Positions 35,557-46,493 of a stretch of 64,000 nt of DNA are shown here, in pieces. The position numbers and the translations under genes are program-made. The DNA comes from Miscanthus floridulus (lineage: Eukaryota; Streptophyta; Magnoliopsida; Poales; Poaceae). Each line of letters starts with the position of its first letter. Position 1 is the stretch's first letter. The notes under the pieces were generated by a model. That model was not told the DNA's origin, made no database searches, and worked only from the letters and a program-made list of their open reading frames with translations. The stretch covers positions 105,139,158-105,203,157 of the forward strand of contig NC_089587.1 of the NCBI RefSeq assembly GCF_019320115.1. The letters are read 5' to 3'.

Positions 35557-35568
35557 TGGTATCAGAGC
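35557..35568 (+). promoter_or_regulatory. Primer-binding site of element A (tRNA-Met type)
   Basis: TGGTATCAGAGC four bases after the LTR end. This matches the 3' end complement of initiator tRNA-Met, used by most plant Copia and many Gypsy elements. Confidence 0.85.
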
Positions 35569-36223
35569 ATAAATGAGGAAATAAAGCTTCAAAATACTTT
35601 TCTAAACTAAAATTTGACAACCTATTTTTTACAAAAAATTAGGGCGTTTAACTACGAAGTATATAAGTAGCCCTATTGCTATAGTTGAACATCCAGAATA
35701 GGTTTAACTTGGTTCTCTCCGGTAGACTAACTCTCGTGTAGTATACGATCTTTAAGTCAGTCGTGCTAGTAATGCCTTAGTCATCATGACCGTATTCCTA
35801 GTAGATGCACCCTTCATAGATGTCATGCGTGTCGTATTGTGCACGACTGACCCATCCTTATTTCGGAGTTACTACCACACTGTGGCTTCGTGCTTCGCGT
35901 TCGCCTATGGTTCATGCCTACCATGACCCACATCTCTCTATACTCTTTTTTGCATTCTTGTCGGACCCTTGCCCTATAGCCGTATTAGTCATTAATGGCC
36001 TCGGACATCGCTCGCCTTGAACGCGCAAAAAATTTAGTCGAATCATTTGTAGTGGCCGTGCTGGAACCAAAGGTGGACTACGCTAGGACCACTAACCGCT
36101 CTACCACTATAAGCAGGGCCTAGCCTAGCCATTGTTACCACCACTCGATGCACTCTAGCTCACCTAGCCCTTCCTTTTGAGCAAGCCTTTTGCTCAATCC
36201 TTCCTTGCAATCACCCACCAGGA

Positions 36224-37066
36224 ATGGCAGGAACCTGGGTTAGCAGTTACTGCCTGAACACTAAGGGTTTTCCCAAAATCCTGTATGCCACCCTACAAAA
36301 GTTTGGAGTCAAGGACAATCCTGAGTTTGAGGGTCATGAGTATAAAAAGCATGGCACTGAGCAGTGTGAAGTTACCATCTATATTGGGAGGAGTGAGGAG
36401 TTCCCCGACACTAGTGAAGCCTGGAATGTAACTGCAACCAGGTTTTGCTTCGTTGACCCTTACCAAGTTGTGGCCCACAAAGCCTTGTAGTACCTTTGCC
36501 AGATCTATGAAGAGCCCATTGCTCGTACCCCCATGAGGTTCTTTCCACCTTTGGAAAAGAATCAACGGGTATGGAGGGCTCGCATGGAGGGTTTGCAAGG
36601 GCAGGATGCACAAGAAGACAGTCCAACCATGGTGCACTTGACCACGTACCTACTTGCTCTAGATGAGCAGTATGACCAGCAAGCCTTAGAGCTAAGGAAG
36701 TGCCTTTGGCGAGCCGAGGAAGCCGAGATCTTCTCTAGGATGCTCTAGGTGTAGCTTGCCGAAGCGCATGCTAGTGCGGCAGCCACAGAGAGTCATGAGA
36801 CTGCCATGTCAGAAGCCCTAAAGGAGGCTAAAGATCGACATGCCCATCAGTTGGGAGAGGCCTACCTTGTCACTAGGGCCGAGCATAGGATGCTGGCCGC
36901 TGAAAGGCAGGATCCCTTGATCTTGAAGGGAATCCCTATCCACCCACCGAAAAGAAGGAGAACTAGTGTTGTAGTACCGCTAGCACCCTCACCCTCAGAA
37001 GTGTTAGAAGTAGAGCCCTTGCTTCCCCTCACTCAGCCACTGCCTAGAGAGGAGGCATATCCATAG
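36224..37066 (+). pseudogene. Unknown ORF of non-autonomous element A (two in-frame stops)
   Basis: One frame of 281 codons from ATG 36224, broken only by TAG at 36488-36490 and TAG at 36746-36748. The first part (MAGTWVSSYCLNTKGFPKIL, HGTEQCEVTIYIGRSEEFPD, FCFVDPYQVVAHKAL) looks like a compact folded domain. The next part continues it (YLCQIYEEPIARTPMRFFPP) and becomes helical. The last part is a Glu/Ala-rich coiled coil (SEALKEAKDRHAHQLGEAYL) followed by a basic PPKRRRTS and a Pro-rich end. There is no zinc knuckle, protease or RT. It takes the position of gag. I do not recognise a named family. Confidence 0.6.
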
Positions 37067-38119
37067 CGTGGGCAGTAAAAGAATTTGCCGAGCCTGGGAA
37101 TGAAGATGTGTGGTCCTACAAAGTAGATTAGTTGCCTTGGGAAGATGTACCTATAGTTAGTGGTGTCTTTCGTCGCTGTCCTCCAGTATTGTAATCTTTT
37201 TGTGGTATTTTGTCCATAGTTGTTGAGATCGTCTGATCGTAGGGAAGGTGAACAATGTGTCGAGAATGGGAGAGTGAATGCCTGTATGTTGTACCAGCAT
37301 AAGGATGTTTGGGATGTGCATTTTATTTATGTCGTTGTGTTTATTCTGTCCATCTATCCTTAGGTCTCGTTAGATGTGCTTAGGGTTTTCAAGGACGATG
37401 TTAAGTGGGTTACAAGAGAGCCACCATTCAGATGCCAGCAGACCAGCCATGATTGGATAACATAGGACAATGTGTCAACTAATTGTGGATGTCCTAGTAG
37501 AGCACTCGAATCTCTTTAAATCAAATCCATTATGGGATTTGAATTCCTTGTCCCTTGTTGTGAAAGGAACCTTTGTTGTCTGAATCTTCCCTTGCAATAC
37601 TCCTCTGATTCTATGGTCTATGACCCCACCGCCTTCATGGTGTGTAAGTTGATAATAGTTGGCTAGTTAATTGCTTATGGTGTCGCAATGAAACCAAGGG
37701 CCCCTATGGAACTGCTGCCACATGGTGACGCTGCTCGGCACGCGCTGGTATCGAGGTTGTCAACCAATCACCTTTACCAATTTACACCGCCATACCGCTC
37801 TTGACACAAAATATTCTTCTTGGAAGTATTTGGGTGTTTGAACGGGAAATCCACAATGGGTTGATGAAATAGTGTTCCCCAAAGTTACAAGAGAATATGG
37901 TTTTGAAGGAAGCATGTATGTCGTGATCTTAGTTCGTACAAAAGGTTGGCGTATATGGTGAACAAGGAAGGGAAGGAAAAGAAAAACAACAAAGAAAAGT
38001 TAGCCCTTGGGTAGTAGTGAGTGATTGGAAAAAGCTTGGGTGGATGTCATGTCCCAAGCACTATGTCCAGCTCACCCACACTAGGCACACTAGGTCACTA
38101 TTGCCGCGTGCCCTACAGA
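37067..38119 (+). other. Element A internal region without recognised genes
   Basis: No frame over about 60 codons with any motif. It is cut at 38120 by the Copia element. Confidence 0.5.
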
Positions 38120-38124
38120 CGCCG

Positions 38125-40012
38125 AGAAAGCTCTAGTTTGGTTTTGGTGAATTGATGAAACCCTAAGTGCTAACCTAGTTTATCAAAGTGATTATGAGAT
38201 AGGTAGCACTACTCCAAGTGGTGAAGCAAATGAAGATCGTGACATGATGATGGAGATGCCATGGTGATGATCAAGTGCTTGGACTGGGAAAAGAAGAAAG
38301 AGAAAAACAAAAAGCTCAAGGCAAAGGTGAAATTGATAGGAGCTTTTCGGTTTAAGTGATCGAGACACTTAGCGAGTGTGATCACATTTAGGATCGATAG
38401 CCGTACTATTAAGAGGGGTGAAACTCATAATAAAATGTGGTTATCAAAGTGCCACTAGATGCTCTAACTCATTGCATATGCATTTAGGATCTAGTGGAGT
38501 GCTAACACCCATGAAAACATTTGTGAAAATATGCTAACATATGTGTACAAGGTGATACACTTGGTGGTTGGCACATTTGATCAAGGGTGGGGAAGTTTGG
38601 GGTCAAAAGGAGAAGTTTTGTATTGACCAGACTCTGACCCCGCATCCAGTCAGTGGCACGCAGTGAAGGCCACCCTCAGTCCCTTGACCGGATGCTGAAG
38701 AGAAAGAGGGACCGGACGCGCACAGGGTGCGTCTGGTCACCTAGTGATGTACGCTGACGCAAGTAACAGAGAGAGGTTGAGTTGACCTAACATAGGCCTT
38801 GGTCCGATCATGAGCCATCGGACATGTCTGGTCATGAATTTCTGCCTCTAGAACCTTACTGGAAGTGACCGGACGCTAGGCGACATTGCGTACGGTCCTA
38901 CACTGTAGTGCGTCCGATCGCAACTTAACATGTGGCGCGAAGCTAACTAGCCATTAAGATTGGGCGCTCAGCATTTGAGGCTGATGACACATGGCGAGCA
39001 TCGGGCGACCAGACGCTAGGGTCTTACGTCCGGTCAACCTAACCGGCGTGTCCAGTCAGCCCATGTTTCACTAGACCGAGGAGCCAACGACTCTTTTCAT
39101 GGGTGCTCTCTATTTAAGCCACATGGCCAGCTCAAGCTCACTCTCTTAGCCATTTGCATTAACATAGCAACCTTGTGAGCTTAGCCAAAGCCCTCCCACT
39201 CATCTCCATCATTGATTCATCATCCTTGTGAGATTGGGAGAGAATCCAAGTGCATTGCTTGAGTAATTGAATCTAGAGGCACTTGGTTTTCGTGTTTTGC
39301 TATGGGATTCGCTTGTTACTCTTGGTGGTTGCCACCACCTAGATGGCTTGGAGCAGTGAGGATCATTGAGCGGAGGTTAGTGATTGTCTTCGGCTCCGAT
39401 CGTGGTGATTGTGAGGGGTTCTTGACCTTTCCCCGATAGAGAGCCAAAAGGTACTCTAGTAAATTGCTCGTGGCTTGTGTGATCCTCATCTTGTGTTGGT
39501 TGTGTGGCACCCTATTGAGGGTTTGGCATGTGATGCTAATTAGCGCATGAACCTCCAAGTGAGTGAATCACCACAACAAGGACTGGCTTGCCGGCAAGCA
39601 AGTGAACCGCGGTAAAAAATCATTATGTCATCATTTGATTCTAAGGTGATTGGTCTTCATTCTTGTGATTGATTGGTTCATTCCTCAACTTGGCGGTATA
39701 ACCATCTTGCTCTCTCTCTTTACATTACCGCAAATTAGTTGTCAAGCTCTTTAGTGTAGCTAGTCATGAGAGCTTGTTAGTTTGGTTAGTGTGGCTCTTT
39801 AGTTAGCCTTTTGAGAGCACACTAACTTAGTATAGTAATATAGCCATTGTGTGGATAAAGACTATAGAAACTAGAATTGTGGTAGGTGGCTTGCTTTTTA
39901 GTAGGCTAGCGCAACACATGCTTCGCCTCATATTTGTCTAACCGGTTTCCTAAGTGTTTTTGTAGAAATTTTTAATAGGCTATTCACCCCCTCTAGCCAT
40001 TAGGACCTTTCA
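38125..40012 (+). repeat. Copia 5' LTR
   Basis: Starts AGAAAGCTCTAGTTTGG (the other LTR has TGAAAGC, so the first base is mutated) and ends GCCATTAGGACCTTTCA. The middle (38620-39080) is rich in ACCGGACG/CCGGTCA words. Confidence 0.95.
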
Positions 40013-40014
40013 AG

Positions 40015-40026
40015 TGGTATCAGCGC
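40015..40026 (+). promoter_or_regulatory. Copia primer-binding site
   Basis: TGGTATCAGCGC two bases after the LTR end; tRNA-Met type with one difference from TGGTATCAGAGC. Confidence 0.85.
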
Positions 40027-40069
40027 CGTGGTCACCGTGATTTGAGGCTTAACAACCTTTGGTGTCAAA

Positions 40070-42141
40070 ATGGCTCAAATCAACAACACTAAGAAACCAC
40101 CCCAATTTGATGGCTCAAACTATCCCTATTAGAAGGCTAAGATGACAACATATATCAAGTCAATCAATAGGAAGGTTTAGAAAGTGGGGGCGACCAAGAT
40201 TAAGATAGAAGATCCAGAGAATCCTACCACCGCTGAAGAATTGCTTCTCCAATACAATGACATTGCTCTTAGTGCCATTCATGATGCCATTGATGAGAGA
40301 ACATTTGAGCAAATCAAGAACATTGAGATGGCTCATGAAGCATGGAAGAAGTTGGAGGAATCATTTGAGGGTACTCAAGCCATGAAGGGTGCCAAGGCAT
40401 ATATCCTCAAGGAGAAGTTTGCTAGTTTCAAGATGGAGGATGAAAGTGTGCCGGAGATGTTTCATAGGTTACAAGTACTTGTCAATGATCTCAAAGCACT
40501 TAGTGAGAAGGTGGAGGACAAGGACTTCTCCCATAAGTTCTTGAGATGCTTACCCTCAAGATTTGGCACATTGGTCACTATTCTAGTGAGGAGTGGTTTG
40601 GACACCATGATGCCAAACCAAGTATTGGGAGATATAATGACCGATGATACATATAGAGGTGATGATGACAAGGAAGAAAAGAGGGAGAAGAAAGATGACA
40701 AGAAGGATGACAAGAACAAGAGTGTGGCGTTCAAGGCCACATCATCCAAGGGCAAGGCAAAACAAGAATCATCAAGTAAAGATGAAGACTTGAGCTTTGA
40801 TGAGATGGATGATGAGAAGATGACTCTCTTTGTCAATAGATTTGGCAAGTTCATTATGAAGAAGGGCTACCATGCTAGAAGAAAGAAGTCTTCATCCAAG
40901 AACAAGGAAGAATCAAGAAGGTGCTTCAATTGTGGAAGCAAAGATCATCTTGTTGCTCAATGCCCATACAATAGCGACAATAGTGATGACAACAAGAAGA
41001 ACAAGAAGAAGGACAAGAAGGAAAAGAAAGAGAAGAAGGACAAGATGACCTTCAAGAAGAAGAAGAAAGGTGATTCATATATAGTCACTTGGGATAGTGA
41101 TCTTCCTCAAGTGATGACGATGATAGTGAAGATGACAAGACCACGAAGAAGAAAGCACTTGCAAGCATTGCTATCAATGAGAAGCCTTCTCTCTTCAACA
41201 TTCCATCATGCTTCATGGCTAAGGCCACTAAGGTACAAACTTGTGATGATGGAAGTGATGAGGAACATGATAATGAAAATAAAAATAAGAGTGATAGTGA
41301 TGATGATGAACCAACTAAGGATGAATTACTTGACATGTTAGATGATGCTAAAGAACACTTTGACATTAAGAGAAGGGAATGCAAAAGCTTGCGTAAAAAA
41401 CTAAAAGTACTTAAGCAAGACTTTGATGAGCTCAATGCATCTCATGAGAGGCTAGAGGAAGCCCATGAGAAGCTTGGCAAGGTTCACAAGAAGCTTGAAA
41501 AAGCTCATTCCTCTTTGCTTAATGAACAAAATGAGAAGAAGCATGTTGAGACATGTGATGTAGGCTTAACTTGTGATATAATTGATGAATCATTCTATAA
41601 GTCTATCATTGTTGCTCCCACTAACCCTTCTTGTAGCACTTCTACTTCCATCTCATCTAGTAGTGAAGGTTTCACATGTGATGCCTCACTAATGGTTGAG
41701 AATGAGACCCTCATGAAGGAGGTCAATGGGCTCACTCACACCTAGGCTAAGGTCTATGGTGGTGAGGACCGCTTGCTTATGTGCTTGGGTAGACAAAGAG
41801 CTTCTCTCTACAAAGAGGGATTAGGCTATACCCCCAAGAAAGACAAGGCGGCCTTTGCTCCTCACAAGACTAGTTTTGTGAAGAACAATGGTTGGTTTTG
41901 CACTAGTTGCAAGCAAGTTGGTCATAAAGAGCATGAGTGCAAGAACAAGAGCAAAAATGCTAATGTATCCTCAATTAAGATTGATTCTTTCTATGTGCTT
42001 ACTAAGGGTACAAATGGTGTGAAAGCTAAGTTCATTGGTACACCATGGATGGGCTCAAAGAAGAAATCCATTTGGGTGCCAAAGAGCTTGGTCACTGACC
42101 TTCAAGGACCCAAGCAAGTTTGGGTACCTAAAAAGAATTGA
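40070..42141 (+). pseudogene. gag: Copia gag
   Basis: Starts at ATG 40070 (MAQINNTKKPPQFDGSNYPY), with two TGG-to-TAG type stops at 40130-40132 and 40178-40180. The long open part from 40184 gives a UBN2-like gag core (HEAWKKLEESFEGTQAMKGA, LQVLVNDLKALSEK, KFLRCLPSRFGTLVT). Then comes a Lys/Asp-rich stretch and a zinc knuckle CFNCGSKDHLVAQC at about 40921-40965. The frame shifts near 41100 and continues at 41215-41745 as a coiled coil (ELNASHERLEEAHEKLGKVH). TAG at 41743, then the same frame resumes with a second knuckle CTSCKQVGHKEHEC (about 41899-41940) to 42141. Confidence 0.88.
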
Positions 42142-42152
42142 TCTTCTTTTGT

Positions 42153-43312
42153 AGGTCAATTACAAAGCCAGAGGAAGGCATTGGGTTCTTGATAGTGGGT
42201 GCACTCAACACATCACAGGTGATGCAAGAATGTTCAACTCAATCAATACCAATGGCAATAATGGTTATGATAGTATCACATTTGGTGATAATGGCAAAGG
42301 CAAGGTCAAAGGGCTTGGTAAGATTGCAATATCCAATGACATGAGCATTTCCAATGTGTTGCTTGTTGAGAGACTGAACTTTAATTTGCTATCCATGGCT
42401 CAATTGTGTGATCTTGGATTCAAATGTATATTTGGGGTAGATGATATAGAGATAATAAGTGTAGATGGCTCTAACTTGATCTTCAAAGGCTTTAGATATG
42501 ATAATCTATACTTGGTTGATTTCAATGCTAGTGAAACTCAACTATCTACATGCTTGTTCACTAAGTCTAGCATGGGTTGGTTATGGCATAGAAGGCTTGG
42601 TCATGTTGGAATGAAACAATTGAATAGATTGGCTAAGCATGACTTGGTTAGAGGCTTGAAAGATGTTGTATTTGAGAAGGATAAGCTTTGTAGCTCTTGT
42701 CAAGCGGACAAACAAGTTAGAAACACCCATCCTAGACAAAGCATGATGAGCACTAATAAAGCATTTGAGTCATTGCACATAGATTTGTTTGGGCCAATAC
42801 AATACACTAGCATCGGTGGAAATAAATATGGCTTTGTGATAGTGGATGATTATACTAGATACACTTGGGTATTCTTCCTAGTGGACAAAAGTGATGTGTT
42901 TGCAACATTAAAATCATTTATCAAGGGCATTCACAATGAGTTTGAAACAACCATAAAGAGAGTTAGAAGTGATAATGATAGTGAGTTTAAGAACACTAGA
43001 ATTGATGAGTTGTGTGACGAATTTGGAATTAGACATCAATTCTCGACTAAGTACACTCCACAATCAAATAGCCTTGTTGAGAGGAAGAATAGAACACTCA
43101 TTGATATGGCAATGTCTATGCTTAGTGAGTACAATGTGAGTCAATCTTTTTGGGCCGAAGCTATCAACACTGCTTGCTATTGTAGCAATAGCCTCTATTG
43201 TCACCCATTGAAAGAGAAGACACCATATGAGCTCTTGAATGGTAGAAAGCCCAACATTGCATATTTTTGGGGTCTTTGGTTGCAAATGTTATATCTTGAA
43301 GAAAGGCACTAG
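42153..43312 (+). pseudogene. Copia protease and integrase
   Basis: Protease active site HWVLDSGCTQHITGDARMF (about 42180-42232). The integrase zinc site is WLWHRRLGHVGMKQL ... CSSCQADK (42577-42715). The core has LHIDLFGPIQY (D), KRVRSDNDSEFKN (second D; Asp where Gly is usual after DN) and NSLVERKNRTLIDMA (E). The open frame begins after TAG at about 42150 and ends at 43312. The integrase tail continues in the next frame. Confidence 0.92.
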
Positions 43313-43882
43313 ATTGGGCAAATTTAACAAAAAATATGATAAAGGATTCCTACTTGGATACTCAACTACTAGCAAAGCATATAGAGTTTGGAATTTGGAT
43401 AGTGGTACTCTTGAGGAAGTTCATGATGTTGAATTTGATAAAACCAAGGGTTCCCAAAATAAGAATGAGAACTTTGAAGATATTAGAGGCATTCAACTTT
43501 CAAATGCCATGAAGAACATGAATGTTGGTGAATTAAGGCCTAGGCAAGTGAATGATGATAAAGTTGAACAAGTGCAAGTGCTCTCTAACACAAATATGCA
43601 AGACGATACAAATCAAGCTGTACAAATGGCTCTCATGACAATGAACAACTTCAAGTGGCTAGTACATCATCTCAACCAAATGATCAAGCAAGTGCAAGTG
43701 ATCAAGTTTCAATACTCCAATCAACCAATATTGCAAGGGATCATCCATTGGACACTATCGTTGGTGATATTTCAAGAGGTGTGCAAACTAGATCAAGATT
43801 GGCTTCATTTTGTGAGCATTTCTCATTTGTGTCATCCATTGAACCAAAGAAGATAGATGAAGCATTGAAGGATGTTGATTGA
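43239..43882 (+). pseudogene. Copia integrase C-terminus and linker
   Basis: After a frameshift near 43270 the frame gives FGCKCYILKKGTRLGKFNKK, GFLLGYSTTSKAYRVWNLDS and VEFDKTKGSQ, the usual GKF domain, then a Gln-rich linker. A further shift near 43690 leads to QTRSRLASFCEHFSFVSSIE just before the RT. Confidence 0.85.
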
Positions 43883-44575
43883 GTGAATGCTATGCATGAA
43901 GAATTGAATAACTTCACAAGAAATCAAGTATGGGAATTAGTAGAGAGACCAAAGGGACACAATGTGATTGAAACCAAATAGGTTTTTAGAAACAAGCAAG
44001 ATCAAGATGGGATAGTAGTAAGGAACGAAGTAAGATTGGTAGCACAAGGATATACACAAGTTGAAGGTCTTGACTTTGGAGAAACATATGCCCCGGTTGC
44101 TAGATTGGAAGTAATTAGAATCTTACTAGCCTATGCTTGTGCCCACAACATCAAGCTCTATCAAATGGATGTTAAGAGTGCATTTCTCAATGGTTACATC
44201 AATGTGGAAGTATATGTTGAGCAACCTCCTGGTTTTGAAGATGACAAGAAGCCTAACCATGTGTACAAGTTGAAGAAGGCATTGTATGGCTTAAAGCAAG
44301 CACCTAGAGCATGGTATGAGAGATTGAGGGACTTCCTACTCTCTAAAGGGTTCATGATGGGCAAGGTTGACACCACTCTTTTCACTAAGAAGATTGGCAA
44401 AGACTTATTTGTGTTGCAAATCTATGTTGATGACATCATTTTTAGATCAACCAATCAAGATTTTTGTGAAGAGTTTGGAAAGATGATAGCTAATGAGTTT
44501 GAAATGTCTATGATTGGGGAGCTAAGTTACTTCCTTGGTCTTCAAATCAAGCAATTGAAAATGGTACATTTGTGA
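43868..44575 (+). pseudogene. Copia reverse transcriptase
   Basis: Begins in frame after two Trp-to-stop changes (TGA at 43880-43882, TAG at 43979-43981). Motifs: RLVAQGYTQVEGLDFGETYA, YQMDVKSAFLNGYINVEVYV, QPPGFEDDKKPNHVYKLKKA, LYGLKQAPRAWYERL and the catalytic YVDD in LQIYVDDIIFRS (about 44420-44455). It ends with SYFLGLQIKQ; a frameshift at 44560-44575 separates it from RNase H. Confidence 0.93.
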
Positions 44576-45363
44576 GTCTAGGCAAGTACATCAAAGACAT
44601 GCTCAAGAAGTTTGGCATGAGTGATAGCAAAGCCATTAGCACACCAATGGGGACAAATGGCAACTTGGATAGTGATGCAAGTGGCAATATGGTGGATCAA
44701 AAATTGTATCGGTCTATGATTGAAAGCCTACTCTATGTGACCGCATCAAGGCCGGATGTCATGTTTAGTGTATGCATGTGTGCAAGATTTCAAGCCTCAC
44801 CAAGAGAAAGTCATTTGAAGGCTACAAAGAGAATATTGAGGTACTTGAAGCATACACCAAATGTTGGTTTATGGTATCCCAAAGGAGCAAAGTTTGAGCT
44901 AGTTGGTTACTCCGACTCGGATTATGCGGGATGCAAGGTTGAAAGGAAGAGCACCTCGGGCACATGTCAATTGTTGGAAAGATCACTTGTTTCATGGTCA
45001 TCAAAGAAGCAAAATAGTGTTGCATTATCAATCGTCGAAGCCGAATACATATCCGTCAGTAGTTGTTGTGCACAAATACTTTGGATGAAGGCCACTTTGA
45101 GTGACTTTGGAATCAAGTTCAAGAAAGTGCCATTGCTATGTGACAATGAGAGTGCAATCAAGATGACAAACAATCTAGCTCAACATGCAAGAACAAAGCA
45201 CATTGATGTCTGCCACCATTTCATAAGAGATCACCAACAAAAATGGAACATTTGCATTGAGAGTATAGGCATAGAAGATCAACTTGCCAATATATTCACC
45301 AAGCCATTGGTTTGCATGCTAAGGAATGAGTTGAACATATTGGATTTCTCAAATATGTGTTGA
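44572..45363 (+). pseudogene. Copia RNase H
   Basis: The frame opens with SLGKYIKDMLKKFGMSDSKA, then SLLYVTASRPDVMFSVCMCA (RT/RNase H connection). The RNase H has GYSDSDYAGCKVERKSTSGT (Asp), SIVEAEYISVSSCCAQILWM (Glu), LLCDNESAIKM (Asp) and HIDVCHHFIRDH. The usual ending DQLANIFTKPL is present before the TGA. This is the best preserved domain of the element; at 263 codons it lacks only its link to the RT. Confidence 0.93.
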
Positions 45364-46493
45364 TGCACCCACCACTTATATGACATGCCTCTCCTTCAAG
45401 CGATACAAGGTAAAAGTTGATTGGCATGGCATACATCCTTACTAAGGACATGATTAGTGCATCTAGTCATCTTTCACATTTAATAGGCTCATTCATGAAA
45501 ATCAAATGAATTTGATGATTGTATGGTACCACTATTGCTTCTATGCTTGACTTGATCTAGTGGTAGCATATGACACATTTGTGGGCTTGTAAACCTAGTG
45601 TTTGATCTAGAAAATGAGCTCTAAGCATTTAACTCAACATGGTATAAGATAACCCTTATTTGGAGGTGTGAAGAAGCTTGTCCTTGGATCAAACCGAGTT
45701 AAATATCTTTGGCAAATGATCTAGATTGGATCAAATTTGGGAAAATGATCCTTACCCCATTGATTAACATTGATAATCTCAACCTATTTAAAATTAAACC
45801 TTTGTGGTCATTAATGACAAAGGGGGAGAAATATGTACAAAGATAGTAAGTAGATAACAAAGGGGGAGAAATTGACATAGGGGGAGAGATATGACAAAGT
45901 AAGGGATCAATTAAAATTTTAAGCACACAAGTAGGGGGAGCAAGCTCATAAACTTGGTGGATGCATTTGAATGAGCATTTCATATGTTTGCTTGCACGGC
46001 ACAAGTTTTAAATTTCAATATCCATGCTTGTGTGGTGTATGCTAGTTGTAGATTTGAATGATAAAATGAAAAACTAGCATGCATAGGTTAAGTAACTAGA
46101 CTCATGATCATATTATGAAAACTAGACCCTTGCTTCTAATGTTGATCTCATGGGGTATTCTAGTTTTTGTGTATGTCTAGTTACTCATGGTGCTAAAGAT
46201 GGTATATTGGTGTACTCCGATTGGTATCATGCTTCAAAGGCCCATCTCTTATACCTTAGCATCATTTGGTAGATATTGTCTCCTATATTTTCTATCTAAG
46301 CATATGTGCAAGCTACAACCCAAACTCTTAGCACATATATAGGGGGAGCAATTGCTACCGTTTGGGGTTGATGAAACTTGTCCATATCCTTTTACACATG
46401 GTAAATATGCTTGGACAAGCAACATGAATTCAATTAAATTTAAATTCATATCTTTGTGAAAGGGTTGTCATCAATTGCCAAAAAGGGGGAGAT
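45364..46493 (+). other. Copia 3' spacer with reiterated AGGGGGAG motifs and the polypurine tract
   Basis: No gene. AGGGGGAG occurs at 45821, 45861, 45879, 45933, 46341 and 46484. The last copy (AAAAAGGGGGAGAT, ending at 46493) is directly before the LTR and so is the working plus-strand primer site. Confidence 0.85.

Noticed and set aside
35557..35568. tRNA-Met gene fragments at TGGTATCAGAGC sites (also 40015 and 60225)
   Set aside because: Only the 12 or so bases complementary to the tRNA 3' end are present, each directly after an LTR; they are primer sites.
36293..36637. Minus-strand frame of 114 codons over the element A ORF
   Set aside because: It is the complement of the plus-strand frame, which alone is open over 281 codons with only two stops and shows domain-like composition.
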